33,238 nucleotides of DNA, taken from positions 1 through 33,238 of the forward strand of contig JAIPBE010000040.1 of the NCBI GenBank assembly GCA_021738725.1. Direction: 5' to 3'. Source of the stretch: Saprospiraceae bacterium (GTDB taxonomy: Bacteria; Bacteroidota; Bacteroidia; Chitinophagales; Saprospiraceae). A model generated the notes under the pieces. That model was given only the letters and a program-made list of their open reading frames with translations, did not search any database and was not told the DNA's origin. A program made the position numbers and the translations under genes. Shown piece after piece: positions 23,245-31,204 of this stretch; the first letter of the stretch is position 1; each line of letters opens with the position of its first letter.

Positions 23245-26087
23245 TAGATTTTGGAAGTGATGAAAAAAGAAAGGACATCCAGATGATCAGCAACATGTAG
23301 AACAAGGAAATACTGCCCGGGTGGCCAAGCGGAGACCGACAAGACTGTCTCGGTTGATGCGATCCGTCGATGCATCCAAACCCGGCCCAGAATATCTACT
23401 ACCTCCAGTTCAATGGGCGCGTTCATGTCGTCGTTCCGGATCAACCGGATCAATCCGTCGGCGCCCGGACCGATCAGTTGCCACCTCTCCCGGTTGCCTT
23501 CATGCCATAGCACTCGAACCGGGCTATGATCAAAACTGCCGGACACATCTTCCTGCCGGATACGGTAATAATTCCAGCCTGTCCCAGGCGTCAGATGGTC
23601 GAACACATAGGTCTCTTCACCTGTACCGCTCTTCTTTGAAGCCATCCGACCAAGACCTGTAAATGAAACTCCATCCTGACAATACTCGACTGTGAAGTAG
23701 CGGTTGTTGATCTCTTCCATTGTTTTCCAGATCAAGCGTGCTCCGGTCTGGTGCGGCACCACCTGAAAATCCACCCAGGTGACAGGCAAGGGCTGGTCGG
23801 CTCCAAATAGATCAATGGCACCGAACGCTGTGATCTCCCTGGTCAGACTGGTGGGACAAGGGTCAAAAGCTCCATCGATCGCGATGGTGTACCAGGGTGC
23901 TATGGCCAGAGAAGGTGTGACCGTAAGGGTCATCAGGTGGTTGGATCCGTTATCAGGCGTCAATTGCCATCCGCCACAATAGAGGAGGTAATCATATTCA
24001 CCTGAGGGTACGCCAGGAGGGGGACTGTTGCAATCGGCCATGCCGGGAGCCGTGCCGATCGGGTCAAAATAACCGAGCAGATTGTCTGCATCTGTATTGG
24101 CCACATCCAGTCGAAAAGGGGCATAATGGCTCGCATTCCCGACGGGATAATCATACCCGTCTAAACCTGCGAGGAGGTCCCGCCGCAATCGCCCTTCGAT
24201 ATACGCGTCCGGGCCGAAATTGAGAATGGATGCCGGTACTGTAGTCTGCAACCGGATCTCGGACGATCCAGTGGTGATCATATTATCTCCGCCTTCAAAT
24301 TCTAGGGTATTGGTGACCACTGCATGCAGTGAAAAGAACACCTCAGCTCCGATGGCGAGGTGAAATGTTCGGAAATGGTCAGCATTCCCTTCCACCACAA
24401 TGGGCTCGACGAATCGCACCTCTCCCATCCCGGATGTGTGCTGGAGGATGCCCTCCAACTGCATGGCAGCTCCTGCGCATTGCAAGAGCAGACCATGGGG
24501 TGTATTTCCGTTGTAAGACTCATTGGTCATCGTACATCCTGGCCGGATGATGATATCCCCTTGAGTAGTGCACGTCTGTTTTTGATTGTGCACCTGAACA
24601 GTGCCGGTGCCCTCTCCACCAATATCCAGGGTGCCCTTGACGGTCAGCGTACCAAACTCATTGATCCGGCTGGTGAGGCTGTTAAAGGCGTAATATCCGG
24701 CCACGCTTTCAAAGCTCAGATGTCCATAACTCCAGTTGGAAGAAGATACAGAAACCGTCCCTCCAGTATACCGGTAGATGACCGTGGACCCTTCCGGCAG
24801 GTCGGGTGCTCCCGGACTGTTGACATAATGATCCCGATATTCCGAGGATGCGCTATTCCCCGTTTTGATCAGGGTGCCGTTGGAACCCATCAACCAACGA
24901 GCTCCATTTTGAAAGCGCCAACCATTTGTACCCCCCACCCCATGGTCGATCAGGGTTCCTTCCAGCTGACATTGAGGTGATGGGCCCTCCTGCGCGATCT
25001 CCAACCGCTGACTTGCAGGTACCTCGATTGTAGCTCCTGAAGAGATCACCAGGTCGTCTATCTCAATATCGGCATCCAGGGTCAGCAGGTGGAGCACTTC
25101 AACATGATCACTGTTCGTAGCCAACGGGTAGGTACCCGCTGCCACCCAGGATCCGCCCTGGTCATTGGATACTTCCCAAACTGCCGTGTTTGTCCAGTCA
25201 CCTCCGGCAACGGTCCGATACCAGTCAGCCGGAAAATCATCATCTTGAATGGTGATGGTATGGAGGTCCAGCACAGGTTCTGCAGAACCGCTGAGGATAT
25301 CCAGTTGGAGATCAATGGTTTCATCCCCTTCCACCAATCCGTCACCGTGAATGGTCACCATGATAGTTTGTGTAAAGGGATATGGATCTGCCGGGTCAAA
25401 GACGAGGATGACCGGATCGAATGTATAATCACTCCCCGGTGTAGCGGACCCGGTCAGGGCATCGCTTATCTGCAATTCTACCGGACCGGAAGGTGGTGAG
25501 GCCATGGTCACCAGGACGGGGTGGTCCTGATCACCCACATTCCCTTCGAGTATGGTGCTGGCAGTCAGATCAAAACCCACCTCCGGTGTGAGGACCCCGC
25601 TGGTGATCTGGACATCATCCAGACCGACATTCCCGCCATCCTTGGTAAATAACCAGCGGATGTAGCGGACCTCCGGGTCAAGATCCATGGTTATTGCTGC
25701 ACAATTGACGATTGGCGTGCAGGTACTACAGGGGCCATATTCTTCGAGAAGATTCCAACTGGAATTGTCCGGTGAAGTGGCCAGGGCCAGAGAAGAAGCT
25801 CCGTTCAGTCCGGCATCCTTCAGGGAAAAGGTCAGTTCATCCGGAGTGTCTGAAAATGTCACCAGATAGTATTCGCCGGTATGATCCAGGCGACCCATGT
25901 CATTTCCAGAACAGGCAAATCCTGTATCATAACATCGATCGGCATTATTGCCATTACCGTCTGTCCAACCGACGGGTGGGGATGGGTCGCACCAGGCGGA
26001 ACGAGAAAGCGGAAGGGGAGATTGGGCCGCAAGCGTGACGGATAACAGGATACCCATCCCGAACAGGAGGGTGCGGAACACAAACAT
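23244..26087 (-). CDS. T9SS-cargo protein with Calx-beta domain
   Basis: A 947-residue secreted protein. A signal peptide (MFVFRTLLFGMGILLSVTLAAQ) is followed by a discoidin/jelly-roll-like domain to about 160, and then a Calx-beta domain at about 165-285 with the signature GSDYTFDPVILVF, VEGDETIDLQL and ITIQDDD. Residues about 290-690 form a long beta-rich region (TNTAVWEVSNDQGGSW, ATIEVPASQRLEI) like parallel beta-helix passengers. The end carries the pre-sorting Ig module (LIWKTMEEINNRYFTVEY, NYYRIRQEDVSG) and a type A T9SS sorting domain (IELEVVDILGRVW, SAWPPGQYFLVLHV). It is probably surface-attached or released, possibly in Ca2+-stabilised form. It heads a leftward run with the DUF6089 and carbonic anhydrase genes. 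Confidence 0.85.
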   Translation of the reverse strand: MFVFRTLLFGMGILLSVTLAAQSPLPLSRSAWCDPSPPVGWTDGNGNNADRCYDTGFACSGNDMGRLDHTGEYYLVTFSDTPDELTFSLKDAGLNGASSLALATSPDNSSWNLLEEYGPCSTCTPIVNCAAITMDLDPEVRYIRWLFTKDGGNVGLDDVQITSGVLTPEVGFDLTASTILEGNVGDQDHPVLVTMASPPSGPVELQISDALTGSATPGSDYTFDPVILVFDPADPYPFTQTIMVTIHGDGLVEGDETIDLQLDILSGSAEPVLDLHTITIQDDDFPADWYRTVAGGDWTNTAVWEVSNDQGGSWVAAGTYPLATNSDHVEVLHLLTLDADIEIDDLVISSGATIEVPASQRLEIAQEGPSPQCQLEGTLIDHGVGGTNGWRFQNGARWLMGSNGTLIKTGNSASSEYRDHYVNSPGAPDLPEGSTVIYRYTGGTVSVSSSNWSYGHLSFESVAGYYAFNSLTSRINEFGTLTVKGTLDIGGEGTGTVQVHNQKQTCTTQGDIIIRPGCTMTNESYNGNTPHGLLLQCAGAAMQLEGILQHTSGMGEVRFVEPIVVEGNADHFRTFHLAIGAEVFFSLHAVVTNTLEFEGGDNMITTGSSEIRLQTTVPASILNFGPDAYIEGRLRRDLLAGLDGYDYPVGNASHYAPFRLDVANTDADNLLGYFDPIGTAPGMADCNSPPPGVPSGEYDYLLYCGGWQLTPDNGSNHLMTLTVTPSLAIAPWYTIAIDGAFDPCPTSLTREITAFGAIDLFGADQPLPVTWVDFQVVPHQTGARLIWKTMEEINNRYFTVEYCQDGVSFTGLGRMASKKSGTGEETYVFDHLTPGTGWNYYRIRQEDVSGSFDHSPVRVLWHEGNRERWQLIGPGADGLIRLIRNDDMNAPIELEVVDILGRVWMHRRIASTETVLSVSAWPPGQYFLVLHVADHLDVLSFFITSKI

Positions 26088-27020
26088 GAACAGACATTTT
26101 TTCGATGATCCCGAAGGGGAATAACGAAGGAATGCCGACAGCTCGGTGCTTGATGGAAATACGAAAGTTTAGCAGGGTAATAAGCGGGAACGGACTCCGA
26201 TCAAATCCACATCAAAAAGGAAAAATTTCCCTTCCTGACGGGTGAACAGCCGCGTTGCAGGCATCCTCCGGTCTTGTCAATGTTGTGTCTTCCGGATTTG
26301 AATGCAGCTAATATAAAACGGCCTAATGTGGTTCACCAAAAAGTGTCGCGTTAAGGAAATGATAAAGTCGAAAGACGGTTATCTGTTGTCGGTTTTTTTG
26401 ATGTTGGCTTAGGCGCGTAGTCAAATCGAAACGGTGGGTGTTTGAGACGCAGGGACGGAGAGACGAGGGGATGGAAGTGCATTCCAGGATTTCTAAGTGG
26501 ACTCCTCACCACTTCAGATTGACCTCAAGCTCTCTAGAAAAGTTCTATTCATCGCTATCAGCCTCTCAGTGGCTTAGTGGCGAATGAAGGACAGACTCAG
26601 GGACTCAGGGACAAAGAGACACTGTGAGATTGAATTCAGAATCTCTTTGCGCCCTGACGATACTGTCTGGATCCGGACTGTAAACGTCCGGGTCTTAAAT
26701 CTTTTGCGCCCTTTGCGCCCTGACGATCCCGTCTCTAGCGGGATGTCTGGATCCGGACCAAAGCGTCCGGGCCTTAGCGTGCAATAAAACTCCCAGAGAC
26801 GCTAAACCGCAAAGGAAAGTTGACATTCAGATGGATATCGTTCTACAACTCCCAATGGTTCGATTCAAATAAACCGTGCAAAAGGACGCGGAAAAATCTT
26901 GGGCTTCTTAGTGCACTACTATTTACTCCAAAGCACTCCCAAGCTCTCTAGTAAAATTTCAATTCAACCGAAATAAATCTCTGAGTGACTTAGTGGTTAA
27001 ACACACTACTAAAATCAAAG
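26088..27020. repeat. Spacer of imperfect word repeats; no gene seen
   Basis: The region is built of imperfect short words typical of Bacteroidota spacers: GACTCAGGGACTCAGGGAC near 26594, CTCAGTGGCTTAGTGGC near 26565 and its relative CTGAGTGACTTAGTGG near 26982, and CTCTCTAG at two places. A tandem pair at 26644-26776 is listed separately. Short ORFs through these words have no protein-like features. The first 240 bp hold nothing recognisable beyond the leader of the T9SS gene. Confidence 0.6.
26644..26776. repeat. Tandem repeat pair with and without an inserted palindrome
   Basis: Copy 1 (26644-26697) and copy 2 (26710-26776) share CTTTGCGCCCTGACGAT, then TGTCTGGATCCGGAC, GTCCGGG and CTTA. 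Copy 2 carries an extra TCCCG-TCTCTAG-CGGGA palindrome at 26727-26743 where copy 1 has only a base or two. Both contain a CCGGAC...GTCCGG hairpin, but the loops differ (TGTAAAC versus CAAAGC). Confidence 0.75.
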
Positions 27021-28133
27021 TTAATCCTTCTGTAAGCGGCCGGTCCAGGCACCTTCGCGGTTGTTTACACGAAGGAAATACATCCCTTCGGAAAGGGTGG
27101 CAACGGAGAGTGGTGTTTGCTCGGAGCCTTCTGGCACGGTACCGCGCATGACCACACGACTGTCCGGTGTCAGGATCGTCCAATCAGTGGTGGTAGTTTC
27201 CCGGCCGGTGCGAATGAGATAAAGTAGATCATGGGTAACGGTCGGGCGAAGGATCCAGCTGCCATTCACGATTTCACCATCCATCATCACGGCACGTATA
27301 GGGCTATATTCAAATTCTCCGTTCAAATCCACCTGCTTGAGACGATAATAATTCACGCCTGGTGTCGGGTGCTCATGCATCCATTCATAAGAATGACTCT
27401 GAGTAGTTGTGCCTGCACGGACAACGGTACCCAGGTCATCAAATCGAGAGCCGTCCGTGCTGTGTTGGATCATGAAATAATCGTTGTTGATCTCAGATGC
27501 GGTGGCTCAGGTCAGATTGACTGCTTTGTTACCCCAGGTGATATCGAAGCGGGTAAGCTCGACGGGGTGAGTAACGGAACCAAGTATTTGGAGATTGGCA
27601 ATTTTATTGCTACCAGCAAATGCGGTGGCACCCCAACCATATATTTTAATTTCAGCTGTTGTCCGTGAGCTAATGGTGATGTCAGAAATATTAAAATTTA
27701 ACGTGTTACATGTTGAATTTCTATTAATTGAAATTGATCCTAAAAAATCAGTTGCGCCTATTTAACAGGAATAATTATCGGGAACAGCTTCTGTTGATCT
27801 ATATGTGCAAGAAATTGAAGTAAGAAATATATTGAATCCGACTTGGACAGTAATGGGAAATGAATAATACTCATTGTCTATTAATGCTCCACCTAATGTA
27901 GTTGGATTGCTATTTCCAGCGTCAAAAAACCCTTCTACACCAAATACCTGATTACTACTGTCATTGGCTTGGACACCTAATTGGACTAGTCCAGGCCCAA
28001 TAGATACAACTCCGGCAGTCACTCCGGTCGAACCTACTCCATTAACGCTCGTCCATGAGGCTATCACCTGCCCCCACGCTCCTCCCTATCCCATGAGAAG
28101 GATCCTGAATATGATCAGTTGCCGAAAGGTCAT
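27021..28133 (-). pseudogene. T9SS-cargo gene broken by three in-frame stop codons
   Basis: One frame runs from ATG 28133 to TAA at 27021 with no frameshift but three internal stops: TAG at 28088-28086, TAA at 27764-27762 and TGA at 27509-27507. Read through, it gives a 370-residue secreted protein. It has a signal peptide (MTFRQLIIFRILLMG, stop, GGAWGQ), a beta-rich passenger (TSVNGVGSTGVTAGVVSIG, IGATDFLGSISIN, AEIKIYGWGATAFAGSNK), the pre-sorting Ig module (AVNLT, stop, ATASEINNDYFMIQHS; NYYRLKQVDLNGEFEYSP) and a type A sorting domain (LSVATLSEGMYFLRV). The third stop replaces the Trp expected in the common L-x-W-x-T-x-S-E-x-N-N-x-Y-F motif. The passenger is more AT-rich than the C-terminus. 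A young pseudogene is most likely; sequencing error or programmed readthrough are alternatives. Confidence 0.82.
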
Positions 28134-28284
28134 TGTTCGTTCGTTTATGGTGTACCGGTAAAAGTGATCCAGGCTGCTCCCTCATGAATTTCTTCAGGCA
28201 GGTTACCTTCGTACTTTGATTCCCTTGATCCTGAAGATAAAATAATTCAACCTGCCCGATTAACGGTAGTGGTGACATAATATC

Positions 28285-29073
28285 ATGTTGAAATCTGTGT
28301 TAAGAATCTCGCTGGCCACACTACGTGCTTTCATCCTCATCCTGCTGGTGGCGCTGATCATCCCAGTCTTGTTGATTGCCAGCTGGATCCCGGGATTTGG
28401 CAGTTGGTGGCGGCACCGGGTCCGGCGCCTGTGGATCCATATGATACTCTTCACGCTGGGCATCTATATCCGTTGGGAAGGAGGGATTCCGGATCATCCG
28501 GCCATCTATGTCGGCAATCACCGTGCGTATCTCGACCCCCTGCTGATCATGCGGCAGGTGCTGGCTGTGCCTGTGGCCAAGAAGGAAATGGCCTCCTGGC
28601 CATTGATCGGCTTCGCTTCGCGGCTGAGCGGCATCTTTTTTGTCAACCGCGAGAGTCCCAAAGACCGCCAGAAAACCCTGCACAAGATTACTGCCGCCGT
28701 CCGGGCAGGTGAGTCCATCCTCCTTTTTCCGGAAGGGACCACCCATGCCGGTCATGAGGTTCTCCCCTTTCGCAAAGGGGTGTTTCGCGTCGCCGCAGAA
28801 GAAGGGGTCCATATGGTCCCCTTTGCCCTCGATTTTGATGATCCGGACGATTACTGGATCGATGACGACACCTTCCTGGCCCATTTTTTCCGGCGTTTCG
28901 GACATTTCCGCACTTATGTTCATGTGTCCATCGGTCCTGATCTGGTCAATCCGGATGCAGAAGCCATGCGCCTGCGTTGTATGGCCTGGATCAATGAGAA
29001 ACTGGGGGAATTCAGGAATGGACATCATACGAATACGCTAGGTCGCCATGGGACCAAAAGGGTTATTTCGTGA
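28285..29073 (+). CDS. Lysophospholipid acyltransferase family protein (PlsC-like)
   Basis: Transfers an acyl chain to a lysophospholipid, commonly 1-acylglycerol-3-phosphate, making phosphatidic acid at the inner membrane. The 262-residue product has an N-terminal membrane helix (FILILLVALIIPVLLIASW). The catalytic N-H-x4-D motif appears as NHRAYLD at 78-84. Block II is GIFFVNRESPKDR with the conserved Arg, block III is FPEGTTHAG at 148-156 and block IV is VPFALDFDD. All are intact and the length is normal. The ATG at 28285 is the natural start. It is separated by 180 bp from the hydrolase gene on the same strand. Acceptor and acyl specificity cannot be predicted. Confidence 0.9.
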   Translation: MLKSVLRISLATLRAFILILLVALIIPVLLIASWIPGFGSWWRHRVRRLWIHMILFTLGIYIRWEGGIPDHPAIYVGNHRAYLDPLLIMRQVLAVPVAKKEMASWPLIGFASRLSGIFFVNRESPKDRQKTLHKITAAVRAGESILLFPEGTTHAGHEVLPFRKGVFRVAAEEGVHMVPFALDFDDPDDYWIDDDTFLAHFFRRFGHFRTYVHVSIGPDLVNPDAEAMRLRCMAWINEKLGEFRNGHHTNTLGRHGTKRVIS

Positions 29074-29251
29074 TGGGGTTATTTCGCTAATTCGAAGGAG
29101 GACTATTTTCATCTGAACCCAATCTTTTTCGCCTCCTCGTTCTGAATAATCTTCTAGAGGCCATTTAACCGGGAAGAAGAAATACTTCGTACCATCAAGA
29201 AGAATCCAGGAATCAGGAACAAGTATTGTGCGGCAGTGTTATTTTGCAGTG

Positions 29252-30124
29252 ATGTGGCGTCGAATCTTACGTATTTTCGGTTTTGTATTGCTGGTCCTTT
29301 TCGGGCTATTAATCCTGGTGTCCTGGACCGGAATCATGGATTTCAGGGGAGATCTCCAAAAAGTAAACCATGAGCGTGAAGTACTCGGTCTGGCACCTCT
29401 GTTCTCACAGACCTTTTTGGTAGGAGACCGACAACTTTACACAGTCGTCGGAGGTGATACCACCAGCCGGATCGCAGTCCTGTTTCTGCATGGTTCGCCG
29501 GGATCCTGGTCGGCCAACGAACCTTATCTGAATGACAGCAGTCTGCAACAATACCTCCTTCTGGCCCCGGATCGCCCTGGTTTCGGAGATTCGGATTTTG
29601 GAGAGGCTCTTCCGTCCCTGGCCGGTCAGAGCCACATGATACAAGCGATGATGACCACCTGGCCTGATCGACGGTTCTTGATCGTCGGTCACTCCTATGG
29701 TTGCTCCCTGGGGCAACAACTGGCCTTTGATGATCCAGACCGCGTGGCAGCCGTCGTGCATGTGGCCCCTCCTCTGGATCCCGAACTGGAATTCGGAATC
29801 GGCTGGCGGAAATTTCTCGATTTTCCTCTTTTCCACCTCTTCACCCCACCGGCATTTCGCGTGTGCAACCAAGAGTTGATCACTTTGAAAAAGGATTTGG
29901 ACGATTTGATGCCACGCTGGCAGAATCTGTCTGTCCCCATCTATCTCATCCAGGGGAGAGAAGACAATCTTGTATCTCCAAAGGAAATGAACTTCTTTCA
30001 TAAAATGGCCCCTCCTGCCATGCAACATACCTACCCGCACCCCGGAGATCATTTCATCTATTGGACGGATGTGCCCTTTATTCTGGATGTGATCAATGAT
30101 GCGCTGAAAGAGTTGACCCGGTGA
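29252..30124 (+). CDS. Membrane-anchored alpha/beta hydrolase
   Basis: From ATG 29252 the 290-residue product has an N-terminal transmembrane helix (ILRIFGFVLLVLFGLLILVSW) and then an alpha/beta hydrolase fold. The oxyanion segment is LFLHGSPGS at about 77-85, the DRPGFGDSD segment is typical, the nucleophile elbow GHSYG has Ser148, the acid is Asp238 in QGREDNLV, and the base is His267 in PGDHFIYW. The triad is complete, so an active esterase, lipase or peptidase is expected, facing the periplasm if the helix is an anchor. A GTG at 29228 would add eight residues and weaken the signal-anchor. It lies downstream of the acyltransferase, and a lipid substrate is possible but unproven. Confidence 0.85.
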   Translation: MWRRILRIFGFVLLVLFGLLILVSWTGIMDFRGDLQKVNHEREVLGLAPLFSQTFLVGDRQLYTVVGGDTTSRIAVLFLHGSPGSWSANEPYLNDSSLQQYLLLAPDRPGFGDSDFGEALPSLAGQSHMIQAMMTTWPDRRFLIVGHSYGCSLGQQLAFDDPDRVAAVVHVAPPLDPELEFGIGWRKFLDFPLFHLFTPPAFRVCNQELITLKKDLDDLMPRWQNLSVPIYLIQGREDNLVSPKEMNFFHKMAPPAMQHTYPHPGDHFIYWTDVPFILDVINDALKELTR

Positions 30125-31204
30125 ATGGTATTTGTTCCTGCGTTCCTGATTCCTGATTCCTGGTTGGTTGATCCATTTCAATCTCTTGCCAGCAACTCAA
30201 TAAGAGGGAGGTTGGTGCCGGTGTCTCACCGGCAGCGCAAAACGTTGAGCTCCATATTTCACTTGTTCTTGAACGATGATCTTGGGTGTTGTCTCACCGC
30301 CTTGTTAATGATCCGGTGAAAGGAATGATCACATGAATTGGATTTACATATTTCAGCAAGGAGGGATGGACAAGTTCCTGAGTCGTGCTTGCCAGATAGG
30401 TGTAGATGGGCTGATCTTCGAAATATCCCAATAACGAAATACCGAAATACCGCCTCAACTCTGAAACAGGGTAAAAGGTAAAGGGTGAAGGGTCATGTGA
30501 CCTTGCCTGATGAAGGTCGTCGCTGGTTTTGTATGTTCCAAATGCTTAAGCTGTTTTCATGCCCGGATGTAACAGCATTACCCCTGCGGGGCGAAGATTT
30601 TCCTTCCTCCTTTGTGCTATAAATGTTGCAGCTCGACAGGGCGCTTTGATCCGTTTTCATGATCCATATATCGCTTCAGAATAAAAGTTGATCCCTTGGA
30701 CAGCCCTTCCATGACGTGTTGCCCTGGCCTTGCAGCGGTCAATAGTTTAGAGGGTGCTCAGTCTGCAAATTAATGAGGCCATGTAGGGGTCGTACAGCCA
30801 AAAGTCATGAGCACAGTCCTTGTCAGATAGAGCATTTCTGCCAGGCGCTTTTTAGGTAGTTTCCAGCCATGCTCGTTATTGAATTAGTAGACTCTTCAGC
30901 GCGAATTGACATTCTGATGTCTTCCAACTGTGGCCCCGTAGGGGTCAAACGTTTATAGCCTATATGACCAGGAAGAGAAAGCGGTCCTGTAGGGGTCGAA
31001 CTGTCCCGTTGTCGTGAAAGCGATCGTATATCGTCATGACCGATACTCATTCCATTTGCCTGGTCCTCACTCGATATCCCAGGTTGTGTGACTCGGCCTC
31101 CCAGAATCAGTATTCTAACTTGGTCACGGGATTCAGGGAAGAATCATGGATATTCGCCCTGCTGTCCTGACTCATCGGGTCGGCTCAATCCTTTTACCAA
31201 TACA
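30125..31204. repeat. Repeat-rich spacer before the SF1 helicase; no gene seen
   Basis: About 1 kb without a convincing gene. It contains GTTCCTGATTCCTGATTCC words near 30138, the second double-hairpin element, a degenerate heptamer patch near 30470-30493, ACCCCTGCGGGGC near 30590, and three copies of a GTAGGGGTC word at 30784-30792, 30938-30946 and 30989-30997. The open frame upstream of 31205 does not resemble helicase sequence. Confidence 0.6.
30211..30301. repeat. 91-bp double-hairpin repeat element, copy 2
   Basis: Its first 28 bp, including the hairpin GCCGGTGTCTCACCGGC, match copy 1 at 2167-2195 exactly. The second hairpin lies at exactly the same distance but is decayed (GGTGTTGTCTCACCGCC), and the middle shares CTCCATAT. 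It lies in a spacer between genes, as does copy 1. Confidence 0.7.

Noticed and set aside
22534-23247. 237-codon plus-strand ORF mirroring the DUF6089 gene
   Set aside because: Same length by coincidence of stop placement. Only the minus strand has a signal peptide, beta-barrel strands and coupling to the upstream gene.
30784-30997. CRISPR-like array from the GTAGGGGTC words
   Set aside because: Only three short words with unequal spacing (about 150 and 50 bp), no full-length repeat and no cas gene.
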